DNA from: Cellvibrio japonicus Ueda107
GTDB lineage: Bacteria > Pseudomonadota > Gammaproteobacteria > Pseudomonadales > Cellvibrionaceae
Assembly: GCF_000019225.1 (NCBI RefSeq)
Contig: NC_010995.1
Span: forward strand, 620,001 to 684,000
Direction of reading: 5' to 3'
Length of the DNA: 64,000 nucleotides
Under the pieces are notes generated by a model. That model had not been told where the DNA came from and did no database searches. It worked only from the letters and a program-made list of their open reading frames with translations. Both the position numbers and the translations under genes were made by a program. Shown piece after piece: positions 36,501 through 43,884 of the stretch (the first letter of the stretch is position 1; the number at the start of each line of letters is the position of its first letter).

Positions 36501-36940
36501 TAGCTCACCGGTTTGAGCATTTCCCGGGCGCGCGCAAAGCCGGTGATCAATTCCGGGTCGTTGCGTATCGCGGCGGGCCATGCCGGACTGTCCAGCACAT
36601 CGCGGGTAGGCTCCAGGGATACATTGGCATTAATCAGTGACGTGCCCCCCAAACCGCAACCCACCACCACGTTCTGTTGTTTTTCCACATGGATATCGAA
36701 CAATGCCGTTGCCGAACCCAGGTGTTTGTCCGGTAAATGAAACTGCACTTCCTCACTGGCTTCCGCGAGTGTGTCGGGAAACTCCCCCGGTAATATTTCC
36801 CGACCCCGCTCCAGCAGGCAGACAGATTTGCCTGCCCTGGCCAGGCGCGATGCGGCAATCGCGCCACCATAGCCCGAACCTATCACAACAATGTCATAGT
36901 GTTTTTTAATCAGGGAAAGATCAGAGGATATAGGTTTCAT
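33515..36940 (-). CDS. GMC oxidoreductase fused to alpha/beta hydrolase (cholesterol-oxidase-like)
   Basis: An unusually large 1141-residue protein. The N-terminal half (1 to about 560) is a GMC flavoprotein: FAD motif IVIGSGYGGAIAASRLARAG, a Cys cluster CTLCGDCVSGCNHSAKNT (about 195-212) seen in a bacterial GMC subset, and the C-terminal His/Asn region HPLGGCCLGD and NPLLTICAISERC. A beta-rich linker domain (about 590-780) follows. The C-terminal third is an alpha/beta hydrolase (VLLVHGLGVASSIF; HCYGSTTFFMS nucleophile-elbow region, with Cys in the expected Ser position; AHIDCIFGD His). Sterol- or lipid-alcohol oxidation is an inference. No signal peptide is seen. It is monocistronic. Confidence 0.85.
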   Translation of the reverse strand: MKPISSDLSLIKKHYDIVVIGSGYGGAIAASRLARAGKSVCLLERGREILPGEFPDTLAEASEEVQFHLPDKHLGSATALFDIHVEKQQNVVVGCGLGGTSLINANVSLEPTRDVLDSPAWPAAIRNDPELITGFARAREMLKPVSYPDTQPSLNKLQAHQTSAMKMGAKFSRPPVNVTFTTPEGGLNHVGVEQKACTLCGDCVSGCNHSAKNTTQMNYLPDAWNHGADIFCLASVRYVEKQQQQWRIHYQQVGVGREKFDAPLLFVEADIVIVAAGTLGTNEILLRSRAQGLPVSDRLGHGFTGNGDVLGFGYNCDQPINGIGFGTRKTGQQPPVGPCISGMIDLRDAPIRSQKMVIEEGSLPGAMGSLLPGALATAAKLIGQDTDDGILDNLREYVRVLESSIRGPYQGAVNNTQTYLVMSHDDGQGQLRLVNDRLHIDWPGLGEQDNFHAAHHNLVKATSALGGTYVKNPLWSPLLRNSLVTVHPLGGCCLGDNGSEGAVNHKGQVFSGSGNEVHKGLYVTDGSVIPTSLAVNPLLTICAISERCCALIAKDYGWNINYQLPSAPRREHPSTKPGIRFTEVMRGHLALGVDAGDELPRFLAAEQQGKAKREDIAFALTVYSDDLEQMLALPNHPARISGTLEAKSLSAAPLTITDGEFSLFERLPSPPDTRQMRYRMRLHAIDGSEYFFDGFKLIKNDAQLFELWTDTTTLYANIYRGQDTTGTLVAKAVLHIRAADFLRQLTTLKITRVNDKLEQLRHTARFGRFFAGVLYETYGGVFYKADNQQLPPRKKRPLRAPAPEIYPVKTEDGLDLSLTRYSGGTKGPVLLVHGLGVASSIFSTDMIETNLVEFLVAHEYDVWLFDYRVSILLPTARLACNGDQVARFDHPAAVAKIREVTGAASVQALVHCYGSTTFFMSMLAGLQGVRSIVSSQIAADVVVPTATAIKTGLHIPSFLKRLGVDSLTARLPEDGGSLLTKLYDKALDIYALAEAQGRCNNDSCHRITFMYGSLYQHDRLNDLLHTHLDELFAEANIETLEHLAAICRAGKLVNAKGDDSYLPHLDRLNLPILFISGADNACYLPESTRLTYDKLCQRFGNHQYRREEIPGYAHIDCIFGDRAATDVYPLMLEHLEASCRP

Positions 36941-37047
36941 ATAAAAGTCCGTTTAACGCCGAAAAGGTTTGTAAGAAGCTTTATCAAGGAGCCAGATTCA
37001 GTGTAGATCGAATTGCCCTGTTAGCCTGGTTAAATCCAGCGCGGGGG

Positions 37048-37533
37048 TTAAGCGTTTTTCTCTGTGGTAACAAACAAGGTAAACAAACACAGAGCGCTGA
37101 TAAACGATATCACCAGGTAGGCCATGACACGAAACTCATCCATCAACGGGTACTGTTCAAACCAGGTATCGGGATCTGCCAGTTGAAGCACTAACAATGC
37201 CAGCGCAATATTTAGTAGGAAGACAAGCGGGACAGCAATCCAAAAAGCAACACGCAACCGAAAAGTCACGGAGTGCCCTGTCTCCTCATCTGTGAGTGGG
37301 GATGTTCGATGATCTTTTTTGTTCACCGTCAGAAATGTACCCAAGACAACCGCCGCCAGGGCAACGCTGACCCCCGCGGCGATAATCAAGCTATGGATGT
37401 CGTATTTCATCGCCACTATGGCCGGTAGTGTTACTGCTAAAAACAGCGGTGCATCTCGCTTAAACAGCGCAACACAGAGTAGTACAACGGATACCAGCCA
37501 TAACCAGGCATAGGGTGTGGAAAAATCCAGCAT
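37048..37533 (-). CDS. Hypothetical membrane protein, four helices
   Basis: A 161-residue protein with four hydrophobic segments: AWLWLVSVVLLCVALF, ALAAVVLGTFLTV, VAFWIAVPLVFLLNIALALL and MAYLVISFISALCLFTLFV. The ATG at 37533 has AAAGGT upstream; the longer frame to 37614 lacks a site. No family is recognised. It is followed leftwards by the convergent-strand end of the GMC gene region and may be independent. Confidence 0.65.
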   Translation of the reverse strand: MLDFSTPYAWLWLVSVVLLCVALFKRDAPLFLAVTLPAIVAMKYDIHSLIIAAGVSVALAAVVLGTFLTVNKKDHRTSPLTDEETGHSVTFRLRVAFWIAVPLVFLLNIALALLVLQLADPDTWFEQYPLMDEFRVMAYLVISFISALCLFTLFVTTEKNA

Positions 37534-37633
37534 GGTTTTACCTTTGAAAATTGTTATTGTTAATATTCCAATAGGGTCGTTGCTGATTGTGAACAGAGAA
37601 CATCCTAATGGCAAGTGAGGCTGGCGCCCTAAT

Positions 37634-37867
37634 CTAGGTGCTTCTCAATAGGATAAAGTCAGGAGAGCTTTTGAATCCAGACACCTCATCAGCAAGGTGC
37701 TCATGACCATATCCATCTCCCATGTTGTCCATACGATCTGCGGCTGAAGAGAGAAATTGTGCAATAAGCCTTAATTCCTTTGGTGTGGCAACCAGGCTAA
37801 CTTCCGTTAATGCTATCGGGCCATCTTCTGGAGATTGTGCTTGTTTGTCGTATCCGTAAAGCTCCAT
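37634..37867 (-). CDS. Imm32-like putative immunity protein
   Basis: A 77-residue soluble protein. ELRLIAQFLSSAADRM followed by GYGHEHLADEV and a terminal DFILLR strand resembles the Imm32 immunity family of polymorphic toxin systems, judged from memory of its His-rich centre. No toxin gene is adjacent, so if correct it is an orphan immunity gene. A membrane-protein gene lies directly upstream. Assignment is tentative; a general small hypothetical is the fallback. Confidence 0.5.
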   Translation of the reverse strand: MELYGYDKQAQSPEDGPIALTEVSLVATPKELRLIAQFLSSAADRMDNMGDGYGHEHLADEVSGFKSSPDFILLRST

Positions 37868-37943
37868 TTTATGGTCTCAATGTTTTTGTGATAGGGGAGA
37901 ATAATTGGAAAGCGCTTAAAATGCTTTTCATACTTCTCTGGGT

Positions 37944-38366
37944 TTAGTTTTTTGAATCTCTTTGTTTTGCCATTCCCCATAATTGAATAACTATACCAAT
38001 ATAAGCAATGGTCATAATACTGTGGATTATGGGCTTTTCCCAAAACGTACCGAGGAAAAGGGATATGATGGGTATCACGGCGAAGACTAATGCTATTGCT
38101 CGCAAACCAAAGGGGGAAATAAAGTCGGTTCCTCCTCTGGGAGGTACAAATAATAAACGGAATGATAAATAAAATGTCCATAGACTCCCAGCTAAAAATA
38201 TACTGCCAATAGCAATTGTTAAAAAACTGGGTGGAATATTAGGCACAAATAAAAGGGTTGAAGAACCAATAACACATACAAGAGTAACCGGCAAAAGAAT
38301 TATTCCCAAAGGGAAAGTCACCCATCTAGGTAGAGGTTTTGATTCTAATTGGCTGTGGTTTTCCAT
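37944..38366 (-). CDS. Hypothetical membrane protein, four helices
   Basis: A 140-residue protein with hydrophobic segments at WVTFPLGIILLPVTLVCVIG, FLTIAIGSIFLAGSLWTFYL, LRAIALVFAVIPIISLFLG and IIHSIMTIAYIGIVIQLW. Its DNA is AT-rich compared with the adjacent catabolic genes. It shares its strand and probably its transcript with the Imm32-like gene 76 bases downstream. No family is recognised; membership of a toxin-immunity remnant is a guess. Confidence 0.6.
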   Translation of the reverse strand: MENHSQLESKPLPRWVTFPLGIILLPVTLVCVIGSSTLLFVPNIPPSFLTIAIGSIFLAGSLWTFYLSFRLLFVPPRGGTDFISPFGLRAIALVFAVIPIISLFLGTFWEKPIIHSIMTIAYIGIVIQLWGMAKQRDSKN

Positions 38367-38518
38367 TTTTTATTTCCTTTCATCACGGCGCACAGTGATC
38401 TAATTGTAATTTTTTATGCTTTCTCACTTCCGATGCCTGAATATATAAGCAAGGCTGAACCTTTTTTAGTGCATGTGGATACATCTCAGTAAATAGATGC
38501 TGGTGTTGCTTTACATCA

Positions 38519-39898
38519 CTACCCAACCGCTTTCTGCAATTTCCGCGCTGCAACTCCGTGCCGGTGCATGATCTCTGCGAGGTCGGTGTTGACCAGTTGT
38601 CCGGCTTTTACTTTCCATTCGCCGCCGACCATTACATAGTCGGCTTTATGGGCACCGCAGAGGACCAGGGCACCTATCGGGTCGCCGTGGCCGGAGAAGC
38701 GTGGTTCGTTGAGGTTGAAGAGCGCGAGGTCGGCTTGTTTGCCGATGTCCAGGCTGCCGAGTTCGGGGCGGTGCAAGAGTGCGGCGCTGCCGCTGGTGGC
38801 GAGGTGCAGGGCGTGTTCGTGGGTGAAGTTGGCGGAGCCGTAGTGGAGCTTTTGCAGGAGCATAGCCTGGCGCACTTCCTGGATCATATTGGAACCGTCG
38901 TTGGAGGCGGAGCCGTCCACACCCAGGCCGACAGCAGCACCGGCACGGGTTAAATCGCGTGTGCGACAGATACCGGAAGCGAGCAGCATGTTGGAGCTGG
39001 GGCAGTGGCAGACGCCGACGCAGGCGTGACCCAGGCGGCTGATTTCGTCGTCGTTAAAGTGAATGCCGTGGGCGAGCCAGACGCGATTGCTTAGCCAGCC
39101 GGTGTCTTCCAGGTAATCGACCGGGCGCATACCAAACCGGTCGAGGCAGAATTGATTTTCATCCTGGGTTTCACCCAGGTGGGTGTGCAGCAATACATTG
39201 TGTTGCTGCGCCAGTGTGGCGGTTTCGCGCATTAACTCCTGCGTCACCGAAAAAGGCGAGCAGGGCGCCAGGGCGATTTGGCAAAACGCGTCTTCGGCCG
39301 GGTTATGGTATTGGCGAATTAAACGCTCGCTTTCGCGCACAATGGTTGCATCACTTTCAACGACCGAGTCGGGCGGCAAACCACCTTTTGATTGCCCAAG
39401 GCTCATGGAGCCGCGCGTCAAGGTAACGCGGTTGCCAATGGTTTTGGCCGCGGCGACCTGCGCATCTATGGCGTGGGGCATGATGCTGCTGAACACATAG
39501 TGGTGATCGGCGGCGGTGGTGCAGCCGGACAAGAGTAATTCGGCCAGGGCCAATTGAGTGGAGGCGTAGATGGCCTCATCATCCAGGTTGGCCCACACCG
39601 GGTAGAGCGCTTGCAGCCAGGGAAATAATTCGCGGTTGAGTGCGGCGGGCAGGGCGCGGGTGAGGGTTTGGTAAAAGTGGTGATGGCAATTGATCAAACC
39701 GGGTAATAGCACATGGTTGGCGGCATCGAAGGTTTGATCATACGCCGTGTGCGGTGTGTGGCCTGCGGGCACCAGCTCAATGATTTTATGGCCCTGGATA
39801 ACCAGGCCATTGCTGGCATCCAGGGCATTGCCTGTCCAGCAGGCGAGGGGATTTTTGATCCAGAGGGTGTTGTGGTGCGCGTCGGCCGGTGAACTCAT
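38519..39898 (-). CDS. 8-oxoguanine deaminase-like amidohydrolase
   Basis: A 459-residue amidohydrolase of the AtzB/8-oxoguanine-deaminase/TrzN group. Metal-site motifs are HHHFYQTLTR (about residue 71), HTHLGETQDEN, WLAHGIHFNDDE and GVDGSASNDGSNM. AALNRELFPWLQALYPVWAN is typical of the 8-oxoguanine deaminases. These convert 8-oxoguanine (or isocytosine in some members) to urate. This feeds directly into the puuD-uraH-uraD pathway encoded across the divergent promoter. Its ATG overlaps the stop of the TetR gene. Assignment to 8-oxoguanine rather than a related triazine substrate rests on context and motif memory. Confidence 0.82.
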   Translation of the reverse strand: MSSPADAHHNTLWIKNPLACWTGNALDASNGLVIQGHKIIELVPAGHTPHTAYDQTFDAANHVLLPGLINCHHHFYQTLTRALPAALNRELFPWLQALYPVWANLDDEAIYASTQLALAELLLSGCTTAADHHYVFSSIMPHAIDAQVAAAKTIGNRVTLTRGSMSLGQSKGGLPPDSVVESDATIVRESERLIRQYHNPAEDAFCQIALAPCSPFSVTQELMRETATLAQQHNVLLHTHLGETQDENQFCLDRFGMRPVDYLEDTGWLSNRVWLAHGIHFNDDEISRLGHACVGVCHCPSSNMLLASGICRTRDLTRAGAAVGLGVDGSASNDGSNMIQEVRQAMLLQKLHYGSANFTHEHALHLATSGSAALLHRPELGSLDIGKQADLALFNLNEPRFSGHGDPIGALVLCGAHKADYVMVGGEWKVKAGQLVNTDLAEIMHRHGVAARKLQKAVG

Positions 39899-40620
39899 GG
39901 GAGGGCTTCTGCTTCGGGTAATGGACTGGGTTGTCGGGTTCGCACAGGGGGAACCAGTCCGCAGCCGGTGAGGATCATGTGACTTAAAAAGTTGGAAATA
40001 TCTTCGATCATATCCGGCTCGTATTCGGCTCGGTTCATGATGGTGAGCACCTGCACATCGAAGTCGGCGTAGTGTTGGGTGGATGACCAGATCAGGAAGA
40101 TCAGTTGCACCGGGTCGACCTTGGCCATGCGCCCCTGCTCAATCCAGGTTTCAATCACCTTGCCCTTGGTGCGCACCCACTGGCGCATTTGCGTGCGAAT
40201 ATAATCTTTCAGATGCGGTGCGCCCTGGATCATTTCCATGGCGAATAATTTGGAGGCGCGCGGGTGGGTGTAGGACAGCTCGACTTTTTTGCGGATGAAA
40301 TTATCCAGGGCGCACGCCGGGTCATCATCTTCGGTGATGTTGTCGAAAAAATCGTTCCATAACTGGATCAGGTTATCCAGCACGGCAATGTATAAATTGG
40401 TTTTGCTTTTAAAGTAGTAGTGCACATTGGCCTTGGGAATGCCGGCGCGATCGGCAATATTCTGGATGCTGGTACCGCGGTAGCCGTTTTGTACAAATTC
40501 CTCTTCGGCCGCATTGAGGATATTGGTGAGGTTGCGGTCGCGAATTTTGCCCGGTTTGTATTTTCCCGTGGGCGTTTCCGTGGGATTAAAGTCAGATACG
40601 GTGTCGAGAAGCTTAGCCAT
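39895..40620 (-). CDS. TetR-family regulator, RutR-like
   Basis: A 241-residue repressor. The HTH (ILNAAEEEFVQNGYRGTSIQ, NIADRAGIPKANVHYYFKSK) and the YcdC/RutR-type C-terminal domain (FAMEMIQGAPHLKDYIRTQM) are clear. RutR homologues bind uracil or thymine and control pyrimidine and purine catabolism; here it lies inside the purine cluster, between the nucleoside transporter and the deaminase gene, so a purine effector is plausible. The gene overlaps the deaminase start by four bases. A RutR-like operator is seen upstream of xdhA. Confidence 0.88.
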   Translation of the reverse strand: MAKLLDTVSDFNPTETPTGKYKPGKIRDRNLTNILNAAEEEFVQNGYRGTSIQNIADRAGIPKANVHYYFKSKTNLYIAVLDNLIQLWNDFFDNITEDDDPACALDNFIRKKVELSYTHPRASKLFAMEMIQGAPHLKDYIRTQMRQWVRTKGKVIETWIEQGRMAKVDPVQLIFLIWSSTQHYADFDVQVLTIMNRAEYEPDMIEDISNFLSHMILTGCGLVPPVRTRQPSPLPEAEALP

Positions 40621-40693
40621 TGTTATTGTGTCTCTTGTGTTGTGTGTACGAATCCTGTCTGTTCATGTGTTGTCTACCCGCTGTGCAGTCAGT

Positions 40694-40713
40694 GGCAACC
40701 CTGCAGGGTTGCC
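40694..40713. repeat. Perfect 20-bp palindrome
   Basis: GGCAACCCTGCAGGGTTGCC is its own reverse complement. It lies between the end of the transporter operon and the tetR start, so it may be a terminator stem without a T-run or an operator. Confidence 0.6.
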
Positions 40714-40768
40714 TGGTATGCAACATCAATGGAGAGCGTATCGGCGCCATAATGACCCGCGTAAAACA

Positions 40769-41836
40769 TCACTTGGGTATTTTGCCGTCGATGCCTTTGA
40801 CATACCAATCCTGCTTGTGCAGGGCTTCATCGTCGAGTGCCTTGCCCTGCTCGACTTTGAGTGTGCCGGCCTGGTCGTAGATCGGCCCCTGGTATACATC
40901 GCGGCTGCCATTGATGATTTCCATTTTATACTGCTCGACCTTGGCGACAACCTCTTTAGGCACAACCTCGTTCATGGGCGACAGGCCCACCACACCTTCT
41001 TTCAAACCATGCCAGATGGCTTCCGGCTGCCAGGTGCCGTCGATCACTTGCTGGATCTTGGTGCGATAAATACTTTCCCAGTGCTGGGTGGAGGCGGTGA
41101 GATGGGTTTTGGGGCCATAGTTGCGCATATCTGAATTGAATCCCACGGAATAGATAGCGCGTGCCTCGGCGGCCTGGATCACGGCGGCCGAATCGGTGTG
41201 CATGGTTAACACATCGGCACCCTGCAGAATCAGGCTTTCCGCTGCTTCGCGCTCTTTGGCCGGATCGTGCCAGGTGTTGACCCACACCACTTTCATGGTG
41301 ACATCCGGATTCATTTGCTGGGCGCCAAGCATGAATGAGTTGATACCGCGGATTACTTCCGGGATGGGGAAGGCACCGACATAACCGATCACCCCTTTTT
41401 GGCTCATGGCCCCGGCCACCATGCCGGCCAGGTAGCGGCCCTGGTAATCGCGCGCCTGGTAGTTGCCCATGTTGGGCGCGGTTTTGTAGCCGGTGGCGTG
41501 CTCGAATTTCACCTTGGGATACATCTTGGCCACTTTGAGCGTGGGGTTCATGTAACCAAAGGAGGTGGTAAAGATCAGGTCGTAACCGCGCGAGGCCATG
41601 TTGCGGATTACGCGCTCGGCATCGGCACCCTCGGCCACGCTTTCCACATAGGTGGTTTCTATCTTGTCAGCGAATTCCTGCTGCACGATTTTGCGCGCTT
41701 CGTCGTGCTGGTAGGTCCAGCCGGCATCGCCAATCGGGCTGACGTACACAAAGCCCACCTTTAACGGGGCGGCGAAGGCGCCGCTGGTCCAACTCAACAG
41801 GGCTGCTGCCAGGGGAAGGAGTACACGCAATGTCAT
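40769..41836 (-). CDS. BMP/PnrA-family ABC substrate-binding protein (purine nucleoside type)
   Basis: A 355-residue periplasmic binding protein with a Sec signal (VLLPLAAALLSWTSGAFAAP). Family blocks include VGFVYVSPIGDAGWTYQHDE, FTTSFGYMNPTLKVA and GYVGAFPIPEVIRGINSFM of the Bmp/PnrA group, which bind purine nucleosides. It has no lipobox, so it is freely periplasmic. It is the last gene of the four-gene transport operon, 26 bases after a permease gene. The surrounding purine enzymes support nucleoside or purine base as ligand. Confidence 0.88.
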   Translation of the reverse strand: MTLRVLLPLAAALLSWTSGAFAAPLKVGFVYVSPIGDAGWTYQHDEARKIVQQEFADKIETTYVESVAEGADAERVIRNMASRGYDLIFTTSFGYMNPTLKVAKMYPKVKFEHATGYKTAPNMGNYQARDYQGRYLAGMVAGAMSQKGVIGYVGAFPIPEVIRGINSFMLGAQQMNPDVTMKVVWVNTWHDPAKEREAAESLILQGADVLTMHTDSAAVIQAAEARAIYSVGFNSDMRNYGPKTHLTASTQHWESIYRTKIQQVIDGTWQPEAIWHGLKEGVVGLSPMNEVVPKEVVAKVEQYKMEIINGSRDVYQGPIYDQAGTLKVEQGKALDDEALHKQDWYVKGIDGKIPK

Positions 41837-41862
41837 GGGGAGTTCCTCGGGTTACAGGGGGG

Positions 41863-42789
41863 TTATTTGGAGGGGTGAAAGGGGTGGCCCAGGGAGCGCG
41901 GCGCAAACAGCCCCTGGTTTTTTTGGCGATACATCATGAGTACCAGCACCAGGATGGTGACTATGTAGGGCAGCATGGCCAGCAGGTTGGGGGAGATTTC
42001 GTAGCCATAACCCTGCAACAGCAGGTGCAGGATGCTGGCAAAGCCAAACAGCCAGGCGCCGAGCAGGATCCGCTCGCTGCGCCAGCTGGCAAACACCACC
42101 AGCGCCAGGGCGATCCAGCCGCGCCCGGCGGCTATGCCTTCTGACCACATAGGCGTGTAGGCCAGCGACAGGTAGGCCCCGGCCAAACCGGCCATGGCGC
42201 CGCCGAACATCACCGCCAGGTAGCGCACCCGCAGTACCTTGTAACCCAGGGCATGGGCCACCTCCGGGTTTTCCCCCACGGCGCGAATCACCAGGCCCAG
42301 GCGGGTGTAGCGCATCACTCCCCACACCAGGGCAAAGAGCACAAACGACAGGTAGACCAGGGCATCCTGGGCGAAAAAGGCCTTGCCCAGCAGGGGAATG
42401 CCACTTAACAGCGGGATGGCGACCGGGGCCAGGCCGGTAATCGACTGGCCCACATAACCGGCGCCGAGGAAGGCCGACAGGCCGGTGCCAAAAATAGTGA
42501 GCGCCAGGCCGGTGGCCACCTGGTTGGACATCAGGCTCAGGGCGATGAAGGCAAAGATCAGCGAGACTGCCATACCGGCAGCCGCTCCGGCCAGGATGCC
42601 CAGGCCCAGGCTGCCGGCGCCATAAGCGGCCATAAAGGCGCAGGCGGCACCTACCAGGATCATGCCCTCCTGGCCCAGGTTGAGCACCCCGGAGCGCTCC
42701 GACATCATGGCGCCCAGGGCTACCAGCAACAGCGGAGTACCGGTGCGCACCGTGGCAAACAAAATATTTTCAATCAGGTTGATATCCAT
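41863..42789 (-). CDS. Nucleoside-type ABC transporter permease 2
   Basis: A 308-residue inner-membrane permease of the BPD_transp_2 (RbsC/NupQ) group with 8-9 helices. MSERSGVLNLGQEGMILVGA near residue 28 is the signature of nucleoside and BMP-linked permeases. GENPEVAHALGYKVLRVRYLAVMFGGAMAG is the ATPase-coupling loop. It starts three bases after the stop of the partner permease and forms a heterodimer with it in the importer. Confidence 0.9.
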   Translation of the reverse strand: MDINLIENILFATVRTGTPLLLVALGAMMSERSGVLNLGQEGMILVGAACAFMAAYGAGSLGLGILAGAAAGMAVSLIFAFIALSLMSNQVATGLALTIFGTGLSAFLGAGYVGQSITGLAPVAIPLLSGIPLLGKAFFAQDALVYLSFVLFALVWGVMRYTRLGLVIRAVGENPEVAHALGYKVLRVRYLAVMFGGAMAGLAGAYLSLAYTPMWSEGIAAGRGWIALALVVFASWRSERILLGAWLFGFASILHLLLQGYGYEISPNLLAMLPYIVTILVLVLMMYRQKNQGLFAPRSLGHPFHPSK

Positions 42790-42792
42790 GGA

Positions 42793-43884
42793 TTACTCAC
42801 TGGCCGGGGTGGTGGTAACGGCGCCTGGGGTACGGGTATTCAGTACCAGGCGGTAGCTGATGAGCAGGTCGCAGGCCAGCAGGTAAAACAGCAGCATGCC
42901 CTGGAACAACCCGGTAATGGACTTGGGCAGGCCCTGGTCTATCTGTGCCATCTCGCCGCCCAGGTAAGTCAGTCCTAACAAACCACTGGAGAGCAAAATC
43001 CCCAGCGGGTGCATACGGCCCATAAACACCACAATAATCGCGGCATAGCCGTAGCCCAGGGACAGGGTGGGAATCAGTTGGCCCACGGGGCCGTTGGTTT
43101 CGGAAATGGCTGCCACCCCGGCCATGGCACCGCTGAACAGTAGCAACAGCCAGGTGAGTGCCTTGCCGTTAAACCCGGCAAAGCGCGCCGCCTGGTGGTT
43201 TTCGCCCATGACGCGCAACTGGAAACCGAGCAGGGTGCGGCTGAGGACCACCCAGATCACCACCAGCATAAACAGCGCTATAAACAGCGCGATGCTGACG
43301 CGATAGTCTTCAAATAACACCGGTAGCAGGGTGTGGGGTGCAAACAGCGCTGATTCGGGGAAGTTAAAACCATCCGGATCCTTGAGCGGGCCATGCACTG
43401 CCCACAGCAGCAGGTTGACCGCGATGTAGTTGAGCATGATGGTGGTGAGTATCTCGTTGGCGTTAAAACGGGTGAGCAGCAGTGCGGCAATACCCGCCCA
43501 TACCAGGCCTGCCAGGGCGCCACTGGCGATAATGGCGGGCAGTACCCACCAGCCTTGCTGTTCGGCAAATTGCAGAGAGACGGCACCGCCGATCAGCGCG
43601 CCGAACACAAATTGGCCCTCGGCGCCGATGTTCCAGATTTTGGCTTTAAAACAGAGCGTCAGGCCTAGAGCGCAGAGCAGCAGTGGCGTGACCTTGACCG
43701 CCAGTTCCGACAGGCCGTACCCGTCGCTGATGGGGGCGATAAAAAAGGTGTAGAGGCTGCCCAGGGGCGGGCGACCGAGCAGGGCAAAGAGCAGGGCACC
43801 GGAAATCAGCGTCAGCAACAGCGCCAGCAGCGGCGATAAATACAGCATCAGCGGCGAGTCCTGCAGGCGTTTTTCAATGCGCAT
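42793..43884 (-). CDS. Nucleoside-type ABC transporter permease 1
   Basis: A 363-residue permease of the NupP/YufP type with about nine helices. LCFKAKIWNIGAEGQFVFGA is the counterpart of the NupQ signature, and VMGENHQAARFAGFNGKALT is the coupling loop. The N-terminus overlaps the end of the ATPase gene by 11 bases, implying coupled translation. With the 41863 permease it forms the membrane channel of the purine nucleoside importer. Confidence 0.9.
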   Translation of the reverse strand: MRIEKRLQDSPLMLYLSPLLALLLTLISGALLFALLGRPPLGSLYTFFIAPISDGYGLSELAVKVTPLLLCALGLTLCFKAKIWNIGAEGQFVFGALIGGAVSLQFAEQQGWWVLPAIIASGALAGLVWAGIAALLLTRFNANEILTTIMLNYIAVNLLLWAVHGPLKDPDGFNFPESALFAPHTLLPVLFEDYRVSIALFIALFMLVVIWVVLSRTLLGFQLRVMGENHQAARFAGFNGKALTWLLLLFSGAMAGVAAISETNGPVGQLIPTLSLGYGYAAIIVVFMGRMHPLGILLSSGLLGLTYLGGEMAQIDQGLPKSITGLFQGMLLFYLLACDLLISYRLVLNTRTPGAVTTTPASE

